A DNA stretch of 10,488 nucleotides from Oscillospiraceae bacterium (lineage in GTDB: Bacteria; Bacillota; Clostridia; Oscillospirales; Ruminococcaceae), in contig CABIYQ010000028.1 in the NCBI GenBank assembly GCA_902362965.1, positions 1 through 10,488 of the forward strand, in the 5' to 3' direction. Position 1 is the stretch's first letter, and each line of letters starts with the position of its first letter. The position numbers and the translations under genes are program-made. The notes under the pieces were generated by a model. That model worked only from the letters and a program-made list of their open reading frames with translations, made no database searches and was not told where the DNA came from. Below, piece after piece: positions 6,710 to 10,488 of this stretch.

Positions 6710-6738
6710 TTGACATAATATTTCAAAAGTGATATGAT
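6710..6738 (+). promoter_or_regulatory. Plus-strand promoter inside the integrase leader
   Basis: TTGACA (6710-6715), 17 bases, TATGAT (6733-6738) with extended -10 TG at 6730-6731. Only one base departs from consensus. Its -35 touches the integrase ribosome site (6706-6711) and it fires away from integrase toward the terminator at 6779-6816. Confidence 0.65.
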
Positions 6739-6742
6739 TATA
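6737..6742 (-). promoter_or_regulatory. Possible integrase -10 box, overlapping the opposite promoter
   Basis: TATAAT on the minus strand, with no good -35 at 16-18 bases. It overlaps by two bases the -10 of the plus-strand promoter at 6710-6738. If used, the two promoters would exclude each other, and a weak -35 suggests activation by a partner protein. Confidence 0.3.
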
Positions 6743-6744
6743 TA

Positions 6745-6816
6745 GTCAATCAATATCCTTTTGATTGGAACTACAACTAATAACGCTCTGTATATTTGCA
6801 GGGCGTTATTTTTTAT
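6745..6816 (+). ncRNA. Candidate 70-nt small RNA divergent from integrase
   Basis: The predicted transcript starts at the base of a seven-pair hairpin (CAATCAA 6747-6753 / TTGATTG 6761-6767). A short single strand GGAACTACAACT follows, then an intrinsic terminator. No reading frame is present. Promoter, 5' hairpin and terminator fill the whole interval, so this is a compact unit rather than a leader of a gene. The family is unknown; a role in controlling integrase or host mRNA is possible but unproven. Confidence 0.45.
6779..6816 (+). terminator. Intrinsic terminator of the candidate small RNA
   Basis: Stem AATAACGCTCTG (6779-6790) with CAGGGCGTTATT (6799-6810), one G-U pair, loop of eight bases, followed by TTTTTATT. 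Confidence 0.75.
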
Positions 6817-7022
6817 TGGGTATAAATGTAAATTTTATTGTTTATCTTGCACAAATAAAACTATATTTTTTCGTGCCCAAAATTTACCGAGACGCAATTT
6901 TTTAGTTCCGTGCCAAAACTATTGCAATCTGAAATTTGCCGAGTATAATAATAACTGTAATCCGGATTCGACAAAAAATACGAAAGGTCGTGTTGTTATG
7001 ATTTGCATTTTATCTAATAAAA
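6817..7022. other. Gene-free stretch with imperfect repeats
   Basis: Together with the 6699-6816 unit this makes a 350-base gap without a protein gene. It holds AAATTTACCGAG (6880-6891) and AAATTTGCCGAG (6932-6943), each preceded by CGTGCC and A-rich bases (6872 and 6909). A weak plus-strand promoter TTGCAA-N16-TATAAT (6922-6949) points at an 11-codon frame (7000-7033) that runs into the hairpin at 7023-7042. I see no convincing gene. The repeats could be protein-binding sites. Confidence 0.3.
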
Positions 7023-7042
7023 TTCCCCTCTGACGAGGGGAA
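7010..7042 (-). terminator. Intrinsic terminator of the nuclease gene
   Basis: A perfect eight-pair stem TTCCCCTC / GAGGGGAA (7023-7042) with loop TGAC, followed on the minus strand by TTTTATTAGAT. It begins six bases past the nuclease stop codon. Confidence 0.8.
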
Positions 7043-7048
7043 GAAAAT

Positions 7049-8194
7049 TTATTTAACACATTTGTTACAAGGTGTAAGACCTTTTTTTATGGCGTCAGCA
7101 TAAGAACATTCGTAATATGTACCACCATTACATTTACTGTTATAATGATAGCGCTTGCCCGTTTTTGTTATATAAACAACTGACGGAACACTTTTTACCG
7201 TTGTAGTCGTCGTTTTTTTAGTAGTTTTAACTGTTGTTTTAGTAGTAGGAGTTGTTGTTTTCTTAGTTGTCGTAACGACTGGAACGTTTTTTGAGGCAAG
7301 GTATTTTGCAATTGCAGCGGAATCTGCCGCCGTTATTTTACCATCATTGTTATAATCGGCATTAGGATATTTTGCAATAGTTACTGAATTACCGCTAATT
7401 GCTGCTTCAGCTAATTTTTTGGCAATAAATGCGGCATCACTTGCACGAAGATATCCATCACCATTAGCATCACCTTTTACACCTGTTGCAGATACAGTCG
7501 AACTTGCCAAAGAACTTGAACCAGTTTTATAGTCTATTTCAATACCAGGCTGTGCATTATAACAATATACATTATAGCAGATACCTTCTCCGTTATCTTC
7601 TACAGAATATGCTTCTATCTGTACACCGTCTGCAACAAGATTATTGTCCTCAAAATCAGGAGTAACACGATACAAAACATGATTATCTGTTTCATCTACA
7701 TAATCATCTACTGCATTTTCAAAAGGAAGCATACCATCAATATTAAGATATCTTGTTCCGGTAATCAAGTTTTTTTCATTTGCATTTTCTCCGGCAAGTT
7801 GATAGCCTATTAAATGACAACGATTATATAAGTATTTACCATCAACGCAGTCATATTTTACGCTATGCCAGCCTGACGGCTTTACTGAACCAATTTCCCC
7901 TCTTGGTTCAGTTGGCATAATATCGGTACAAACATTAGCATAGGCTATGCCACATCTTCCCAACGAATCAAGTTCACTGTAAATTTCAAACGTATCAGTA
8001 GTTATATCAGAATCAGTAAAATAAGGCTTGTTACCATTAATCTCTACATACGGTTCGTCACTAAATTCAGGAACATCTACTACTGATATAATAGTTTTTG
8101 GTGAAAATGCATTGACAGGTGTAACGCTCATTGTAAAAGCTGAGGTTAAACAACTAGCTGCCAATAGCACTGTTAATAATTTTTTTACCTTCAT
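7049..8194 (-). CDS. Secreted DNA/RNA non-specific endonuclease with internal dockerin and C-terminal Cys-rich domain
   Basis: A protein of 381 residues. Order: signal peptide (KVKK, hydrophobic core, cleavage near VNA at 27-29); nuclease domain of the EndA/NucM beta-beta-alpha-metal type (about 45-215); dockerin (241-301) with loops GDANGDGYLRASD and ADYNNDGKITAAD; Thr/Lys linker (about 306-335); a 43-residue tail. The nuclease core shows NRCHLIGYQL (124-133) with general-base His127, and TGTRYLN with metal-ligand Asn151, then MLPFEN. The usual DRGH is NRCH here, a variant common in Gram-positives. The tail has YHYNSKC, a further Cys, then GLTPCNKC (Cys355, 363, 376, 379; His350), like the putative zinc tail of some secreted Bacillus nucleases. 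It starts at ATG 8192-8194, eight bases after AGGAG; the GTG three codons earlier overlaps that site. Own promoter and terminator suggest a cargo gene of the element. Confidence 0.92.
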   Translation of the reverse strand: MKVKKLLTVLLAASCLTSAFTMSVTPVNAFSPKTIISVVDVPEFSDEPYVEINGNKPYFTDSDITTDTFEIYSELDSLGRCGIAYANVCTDIMPTEPRGEIGSVKPSGWHSVKYDCVDGKYLYNRCHLIGYQLAGENANEKNLITGTRYLNIDGMLPFENAVDDYVDETDNHVLYRVTPDFEDNNLVADGVQIEAYSVEDNGEGICYNVYCYNAQPGIEIDYKTGSSSLASSTVSATGVKGDANGDGYLRASDAAFIAKKLAEAAISGNSVTIAKYPNADYNNDGKITAADSAAIAKYLASKNVPVVTTTKKTTTPTTKTTVKTTKKTTTTTVKSVPSVVYITKTGKRYHYNSKCNGGTYYECSYADAIKKGLTPCNKCVK

Positions 8195-8227
8195 ATATAA
8201 CACTCCTAAAATAATTTATTTATTAAA

Positions 8228-8256
8228 ATTGTATCATATATGGTAATATTTAGCAA
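8228..8256 (-). promoter_or_regulatory. Promoter of the nuclease gene
   Basis: On the minus strand, TTGCTA (8251-8256), 17 bases, TACAAT (8228-8233) with extended -10 TGA. It is moderate in strength and separate from the repressor promoter, so the nuclease may be expressed while the element is dormant. Confidence 0.55.
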
Positions 8257-8334
8257 TTAGTGTAATACAAGAAATATCTAGCACTATTTTGTAAAAATGT
8301 GACAAAAATTAACAAAAATACGGTTATTTGATTT

Positions 8335-8664
8335 TTATTTCCTGTATTTAGGAAGTTCCAGAAGTTCATCAAGGCGTTCGTTAAGTTTAGCCTTGCCATC
8401 ATCATTGAGCTGGTTATACTTAAACATTATTTCACTTACTGTTTTATCTGAATCATTATTATCTAAATAATCTTTATAAAACATTTCTATATCAACATCT
8501 AAGGATTTGCAAATCTTAATTAAAACCGAGATATCAATTTTCATATTATCTCTTTCTATGATACTGTAAATTGTTGTGGGTGCAACATTTATATTTCGTG
8601 CTAGATCAGTAACTGTTGTATTCCTTTCTTTTAATACATCGGAAAGTATTTTTCCAATAGCCAT
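8335..8664 (-). CDS. XRE/cI-type transcriptional repressor
   Basis: 109 residues. An HTH_3 domain fills about 5-62: ILSDVLKERNTTVTDLARNINVAPTTIYSI holds the helix-turn-helix, and LIKICKSLDVDIEMF is the last helix. A charged helical tail (LNDDGKAKLNERLDELLELP) of the kind seen in Firmicute phage repressors follows and may dimerise. There is no S24/LexA-like peptidase domain, so release on DNA damage would need another factor. ATG 8662-8664 follows GAGGTG by five bases. The gene is divergent from the Cro-like gene across 189 bases carrying four palindromic sites, the standard lysogeny switch. Its job in keeping the element silent is inferred from that layout. Confidence 0.88.
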   Translation of the reverse strand: MAIGKILSDVLKERNTTVTDLARNINVAPTTIYSIIERDNMKIDISVLIKICKSLDVDIEMFYKDYLDNNDSDKTVSEIMFKYNQLNDDGKAKLNERLDELLELPKYRK

Positions 8665-8681
8665 ATTATCACCTCTTGTTA

Positions 8682-8710
8682 ATTATAGCATGCAAAAAAA
8701 AGAAATGCAA
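8682..8710 (-). promoter_or_regulatory. Promoter of the cI-like repressor gene
   Basis: On the minus strand, TTGCAT (8705-8710), 17 bases, TATAAT (8682-8687) with extended -10 TGC. The palindrome at 8719-8732 ends just upstream of the -35, a position suited to autoregulation. Confidence 0.6.
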
Positions 8711-8718
8711 CAATAAAA

Positions 8719-8828
8719 TACGAATTTTCGTAATTTAGTCTAATTGAACAGCGATATTACGTAAAATGTCATTGGTAATTACTAATTATCGTGATAAAAT
8801 AAAAACGTAGATTACGATAATCGTAATC
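8719..8828. promoter_or_regulatory. Operator array between repressor and Cro-like genes
   Basis: Four dyads with a common TTACGA/TCGTAA-like core: TACGAATTTTCGTA (8719-8732, perfect), TTACGTAA (8757-8764, perfect), TTATCGTGATAA (8786-8797, near perfect) and GATTACGATAATCGTAATC (8810-8828, perfect nine-base arms around one base). The third overlaps the -10 of the plus-strand promoter and the fourth covers its start point. These are the likely binding sites of the repressor and/or the Cro-like protein. Confidence 0.75.
8772..8800 (+). promoter_or_regulatory. Promoter of the Cro-like gene (early promoter)
   Basis: TTGGTA (8772-8777), 17 bases, TAAAAT (8795-8800) with extended -10 TGA. The operator at 8786-8797 overlaps it and another lies at 8810-8828, so repressor bound there would block it. 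Confidence 0.6.
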
Positions 8829-8853
8829 AAAAAATAAAAATGGAGGGTTTTAT

Positions 8854-9213
8854 ATGTATAAAAATCTTGAAAATGTAATTTATGAAAATCATATGACAAT
8901 TAATTCTGTTGCAAGTGTAATCGGTATGAATGAACGTTCATTGCGATATAAAATCGGACAAAGAAACGTTCGATATTGCCGAGGTTACCTATTTGAATCT
9001 AATTGCAACGAAACCAAGTCGCATAAAGGAGATGATATTATTAAAGCGTTAGAAAAAACGGCTATTTGGATAGTGTCAGGCGTATTAGCTGTGAGAGCGT
9101 TTATAACAAATGATTTAGATACGTTACATTTAATGACTGCAACGTTTTTGATTTATTGGCAACTTGATTCAATTAAAGAAGATATTGTATACGAAATCAA
9201 GAAAAGTAATTAA
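8854..9213 (+). CDS. Cro-like HTH protein fused to a two-segment hydrophobic C-terminus
   Basis: 119 residues. The first 40 or so (MYKNLENVIYENHMTINSVASVIGMNERSLRYKI) match the N-terminus of phage Cro/Cro-like regulators, with the turn at SVIGMNERSL. Instead of the usual short tail, a linker (about 40-62) leads to two hydrophobic segments, TAIWIVSGVLAVRAFI (69-84) and LHLMTATFLIYWQL (91-104), and a charged end. This suggests a membrane hairpin with the HTH on the cytoplasmic side. ATG 8854-8856 follows GGAGGG (8842-8847). It is the first gene of the early promoter under operator control and overlaps the next gene, on the other strand, by 17 bases. An in-frame AAAGGAG lies inside, before residue 63, with no standard start behind it. 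Function beyond DNA binding is unknown. Confidence 0.75.
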   Translation: MYKNLENVIYENHMTINSVASVIGMNERSLRYKIGQRNVRYCRGYLFESNCNETKSHKGDDIIKALEKTAIWIVSGVLAVRAFITNDLDTLHLMTATFLIYWQLDSIKEDIVYEIKKSN

Positions 9214-9544
9214 TAATTGAATCGATTATTTCTTTCATTTCTTGTAAGTGTTCCGTAACCCATTCCGTATGTTCTAATGCTTCTACAATAAAAATAATTG
9301 CTTCAACAATTTTTTTAGCAGAATTTTTTACGGATATTTTGGAAGTAAAATCGTCTGGAACACATTCACATATCTTTTTAAACTTTTCGTAAATACTTGG
9401 TGAAACAGGGATATCTTGGATTTGAATTTTTTTAAGCAGTTCTAATTTAGGAAGTTTTAAATCATCCATTGTAATTCCTAATGAACCTAATTCATACCAA
9501 GAAATATCGTTTAAATCATTCCAAGTAAATCCATTATCAGACAA
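9197..9544 (-). CDS. Unrecognised small protein with [ST]-x-x-[DE]-L repeats
   Basis: 115 residues, acidic, no signal peptide and no known domain that I recognise. The N-terminus carries short units about nine residues apart: TWNDL, SWYEL, TMDDL, then KLELL. The rest is helical, with a hydrophobic stretch AKKIVEAIIFIVEAL and a charged end. I start it at TTG 9542-9544, eight bases after AGGAGG; a GTG three codons earlier overlaps that ribosome site. The gene is read against the Cro-like gene and their 3' ends overlap, with no terminator between. The gene has its own promoter, and a perfect palindrome covers the -10. Its lone minus-strand placement inside an early region may mean expression in the dormant state. 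Confidence 0.65.
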   Translation of the reverse strand: MSDNGFTWNDLNDISWYELGSLGITMDDLKLPKLELLKKIQIQDIPVSPSIYEKFKKICECVPDDFTSKISVKNSAKKIVEAIIFIVEALEHTEWVTEHLQEMKEIIDSIINYFS

Positions 9545-9564
9545 TACTCTCACCTCCTCTCAAA

Positions 9565-9596
9565 CAGATTATACCATAATCTGACAAGGAGGGCAA
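9565..9596 (-). promoter_or_regulatory. Promoter with overlapping palindromic operator
   Basis: On the minus strand, TTGCCC (9591-9596), 17 bases, TATAAT (9568-9573) with extended -10 TGG. The perfect palindrome CAGATTATACCATAATCTG (9565-9583, eight-base arms) lies over the -10 and spacer. Its sequence differs from the 8719-8828 operators, so a different regulator is likely. Confidence 0.6.
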
Positions 9597-9631
9597 GAAA
9601 CAGAATCCAAGTCAGCGTAAAGGAGAAAATT

Positions 9632-9667
9632 ATGAAAATTAAGATTGATATTGAAAACAAAGACTAG
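9632..9667 (+). CDS. Very short open frame, 11 residues (possible leader)
   Basis: ATG 9632-9634 follows AAAGGAG by six bases and encodes MKIKIDIENKD, then TAG. The stop overlaps the AGGAGG of the next frame. The good ribosome site is the only support. It may be a leader peptide coupled to the 45-residue gene, or a decayed copy of it, since both begin with a similar K/I-rich strand. Confidence 0.3.
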   Translation: MKIKIDIENKD

Positions 9668-9677
9668 GAGGTAAAAA

Positions 9678-9815
9678 ATGATAAAAATTGAAATTAAAGC
9701 ATCTAAAAAGCCAAGACGTTTCAGAAAGAAAGTTAACCCACTTATAAAAGAAATCGTTGAGATTCAAAAAAATTACCCCCATGTCGGAAGCATGGAGATA
9801 ATTATAAAGTGTTAA
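9678..9815 (+). CDS. Small basic protein, 45 residues
   Basis: ATG 9678-9680 follows AGGAGG (9666-9671) by six bases. The 45 residues start IKIEIKASKKPRRFRKKV and end in a beta-like MEIIIKC. The Lys/Arg-rich middle could bind nucleic acid. Not recognised. Its stop overlaps by four bases the stop of the minus-strand gene at 9812-10039. It is too short for routine gene finders, but the ribosome site and codon pattern look real. Confidence 0.5.
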   Translation: MIKIEIKASKKPRRFRKKVNPLIKEIVEIQKNYPHVGSMEIIIKC

Positions 9816-10039
9816 TCTTTTAAAACAATTACACCCGTTGTGTTTGAATCGGCATAATAAGTAACATTAATATTGTTTCCGATTAATTGGAAAAATCCCT
9901 GAGTAGGAAATACATAATTAAAGATGTTTTCCTGCTTAACAGTTTCCAGTGCTGAATAAGAGTTGCCAACTCTTATTTCGTTAATTGAATCAAACATTAC
10001 TGGTTTGCCGTCTGTTTTTAAGAATTTAAGTGTATACAT
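9812..10039 (-). CDS. Hypothetical small protein, 75 residues
   Basis: ATG 10037-10039 follows GAAGGTGGTG and begins MYTLKFLKTDGKPVMFDSI. The residues alternate in a beta-rich pattern (YTLKFL, EIRVGN, FFQLIG, INVTYYA, TGVIVL) with no membrane segment or signal. Not recognised; it looks like a small element-encoded beta protein. The frame is open up to a TTG at 10097-10099, but that TTG is part of the -35 box, so the shorter start is right. It is a single-gene unit with a perfect promoter, read opposite to its neighbours on both sides. Confidence 0.65.
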   Translation of the reverse strand: MYTLKFLKTDGKPVMFDSINEIRVGNSYSALETVKQENIFNYVFPTQGFFQLIGNNINVTYYADSNTTGVIVLKD

Positions 10040-10040
10040 A

Positions 10041-10092
10041 ATTTCACCACCTTCTAAATTTAATATTACTATTATAAAATATTTGGTGAAAT
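10041..10092. repeat. Nine-bp inverted repeat flanking the promoter
   Basis: ATTTCACCA (10041-10049) and TGGTGAAAT (10084-10092) are perfect inverse copies 34 bases apart. One arm contains the ribosome site of the 75-residue gene and the other lies in the spacer of its promoter. A pair of regulator sites that could loop is one reading; chance cannot be excluded. Confidence 0.4.
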
Positions 10093-10099
10093 ATGTCAA
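10071..10099 (-). promoter_or_regulatory. Perfect-consensus promoter of the 75-residue gene
   Basis: On the minus strand, TTGACA (10094-10099), 17 bases, TATAAT (10071-10076). An exact consensus suggests strong expression unless repressed. Confidence 0.75.
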
Positions 10100-10131
10100 T
10101 AAATACCAGATAAATAAAGGAGGTGATTATT

Positions 10132-10356
10132 ATGACAGAAACAACAGAATATAAACCCACATTAACAGCTCTGGAACTGTATGAAGATTTAAGAAGATGT
10201 GGTGTAAAAACGTCTCCAACAAAAATTAAAGCCCTGATCCAGCAAGGCAAATACCCTTTTGCAGTGTCCTGCGAAATGAGCCATACGGAATTTGAAATAT
10301 ATCGTAAGCCGTATGAAGAATGGAAAGAGAAAGTGGGATTAAAATATATAAATTAA
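10132..10356 (+). CDS. Small HTH protein, excisionase-like
   Basis: 74 residues starting at ATG 10132-10134, seven bases after AGGAGG. A GTG three codons earlier overlaps the ribosome site. The order is ALELYEDLRRCGVKTSPTKIKALIQQGKYPFAV, a helical segment ending in a likely recognition helix and turn, then EFEIYRKPYEEWKEKVG. This pattern, HTH followed by a wing and an IYRKxxEEW helix, is like small MerR/excisionase-type DNA-binding proteins of Firmicute elements. In an element with a tyrosine integrase, such a protein would direct excision, but here it is not next to int, so the role is inferred. The stop overlaps the ribosome site of the next gene, so the two are an operon. Confidence 0.6.
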   Translation: MTETTEYKPTLTALELYEDLRRCGVKTSPTKIKALIQQGKYPFAVSCEMSHTEFEIYRKPYEEWKEKVGLKYIN

Positions 10357-10368
10357 AGGAGTAAACCA

Positions 10369-10467
10369 ATGAACAAGAAAGAAGAATATTTTAAGTATGT
10401 AGCCCAAAAGTGGACCATAGTCAATAAGTTGGACAGAAAAAGGCGAAAAGAAAAAAGATTAAAGTAA
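10369..10467 (+). CDS. Small basic protein, 32 residues
   Basis: ATG 10369-10371 follows AAAGGAG (10355-10361), which overlaps the stop of the excisionase-like gene. The 32 residues are highly basic, ending DRKRRKEKRLK. Coupled translation and a strong ribosome site support it. Not recognised. The 21 bases after its stop contain another ATG near the window edge without a clear ribosome site. Confidence 0.5.
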   Translation: MNKKEEYFKYVAQKWTIVNKLDRKRRKEKRLK

Positions 10468-10488
10468 AGATTTTTCAAAATGAATGGG

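Larger units (their letters stand above)
5440..10488. mobile_element. Left end of a prophage or integrative element inserted in ssrA (partial)
   Basis: Integrase next to the tmRNA end, cI-like repressor and divergent Cro-like gene with shared operators, an excisionase-like HTH gene, and many tiny genes: this is the normal left arm of a temperate element. A secreted nuclease sits between integrase and repressor, where cargo genes are common. No capsid, terminase, relaxase or conjugation gene is visible before the window ends, so phage versus ICE is open. Confidence 0.75.

Noticed and set aside
6330..6713. Plus-strand open frame of 127 codons
   Set aside because: Antisense to the integrase core; Phe-rich composition of a shadow frame.
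6767..6810. GGAACTACAAC followed by a hairpin, reminiscent of Cas13d-type CRISPR repeats of Ruminococcus
   Set aside because: Only one copy, no spacers or cas genes; the hairpin with its T run is better explained as an intrinsic terminator.
7000..7033. Eleven-codon plus-strand frame before the nuclease terminator
   Set aside because: No convincing ribosome site, and the hairpin is best explained as the terminator of the nuclease gene; kept only as a note.
8316..8330. Possible terminator after the repressor gene
   Set aside because: Only a five-pair A/T stem with a four-base loop before T-rich DNA; too weak to call.
5470..10488. Search for a second ssrA 3' end (right attachment site)
   Set aside because: No copy of the GTCGCCTCCACCA end was found, so the element's right end is outside the window.
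10468..10488. ATG near the right edge as the start of another gene
   Set aside because: Only three codons are visible and no clear ribosome site precedes it.
1..10488. CRISPR arrays, tRNA or rRNA genes, insertion sequences
   Set aside because: No regularly spaced repeats, cloverleaf sequences apart from tmRNA, or transposase frames were found by reading.

Overview
The window is AT-rich Gram-positive (Firmicute) DNA. It is most consistent with a Ruminococcus-type gut or rumen clostridium: three genes carry dockerin modules (the partial gene at the left edge, the GH26 enzyme and the nuclease), there are strong AGGAGG-type ribosome sites, and TTGACA/TATAAT promoters with 17-base spacers are common. 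The species cannot be fixed from the sequence alone.

Left half (1-5466, resident chromosome). It opens with the 3' end of a dockerin protein (+). A 546-base gene-poor stretch follows, holding two promoter-to-terminator units that look like small RNAs or tiny-peptide transcripts. Next, on the minus strand, are a secreted GH26 mannanase-like enzyme (CBM35-like domain, GH26 domain, dockerin) and a PLP aminotransferase, each with its own promoter. The aminotransferase is divergent from smpB (+), whose stop codon lies one base before the tmRNA gene ssrA. SmpB and tmRNA together form the trans-translation ribosome-rescue system.

Right half (about 5440-10488, integrated element). The 3' end of ssrA is a classic tyrosine-recombinase attachment site. 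Directly after it are an intrinsic terminator, a tandem 9-bp repeat and a minus-strand integrase ending 120 bases from the tmRNA. Behind the integrase come a small-RNA-like unit on its promoter, a secreted dockerin-bearing DNA/RNA nuclease that looks like cargo, a cI-like repressor (-), an array of palindromic operators, and a divergent Cro-like protein carrying two hydrophobic segments. After that is a run of very small genes on alternating strands, several with good promoters of their own, including an excisionase-like HTH protein. The layout (int, cargo, repressor | operators | cro, small early genes) fits the left end of a temperate phage or integrative element. No structural, portal, relaxase or conjugation gene is in view, so prophage and ICE cannot be separated. 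The right attachment site lies outside the window.

Most noteworthy are the HTH-membrane fusion under repressor control, the dockerin nuclease as element cargo, three candidate small RNAs, the one-base smpB-ssrA gap, and the unusual deduced tmRNA tag. Several gene starts were moved: smpB, integrase, nuclease and four small genes begin downstream of their longest open frames. In two cases the longest frame starts inside a -35 box, and in four others at or just before the ribosome binding site.
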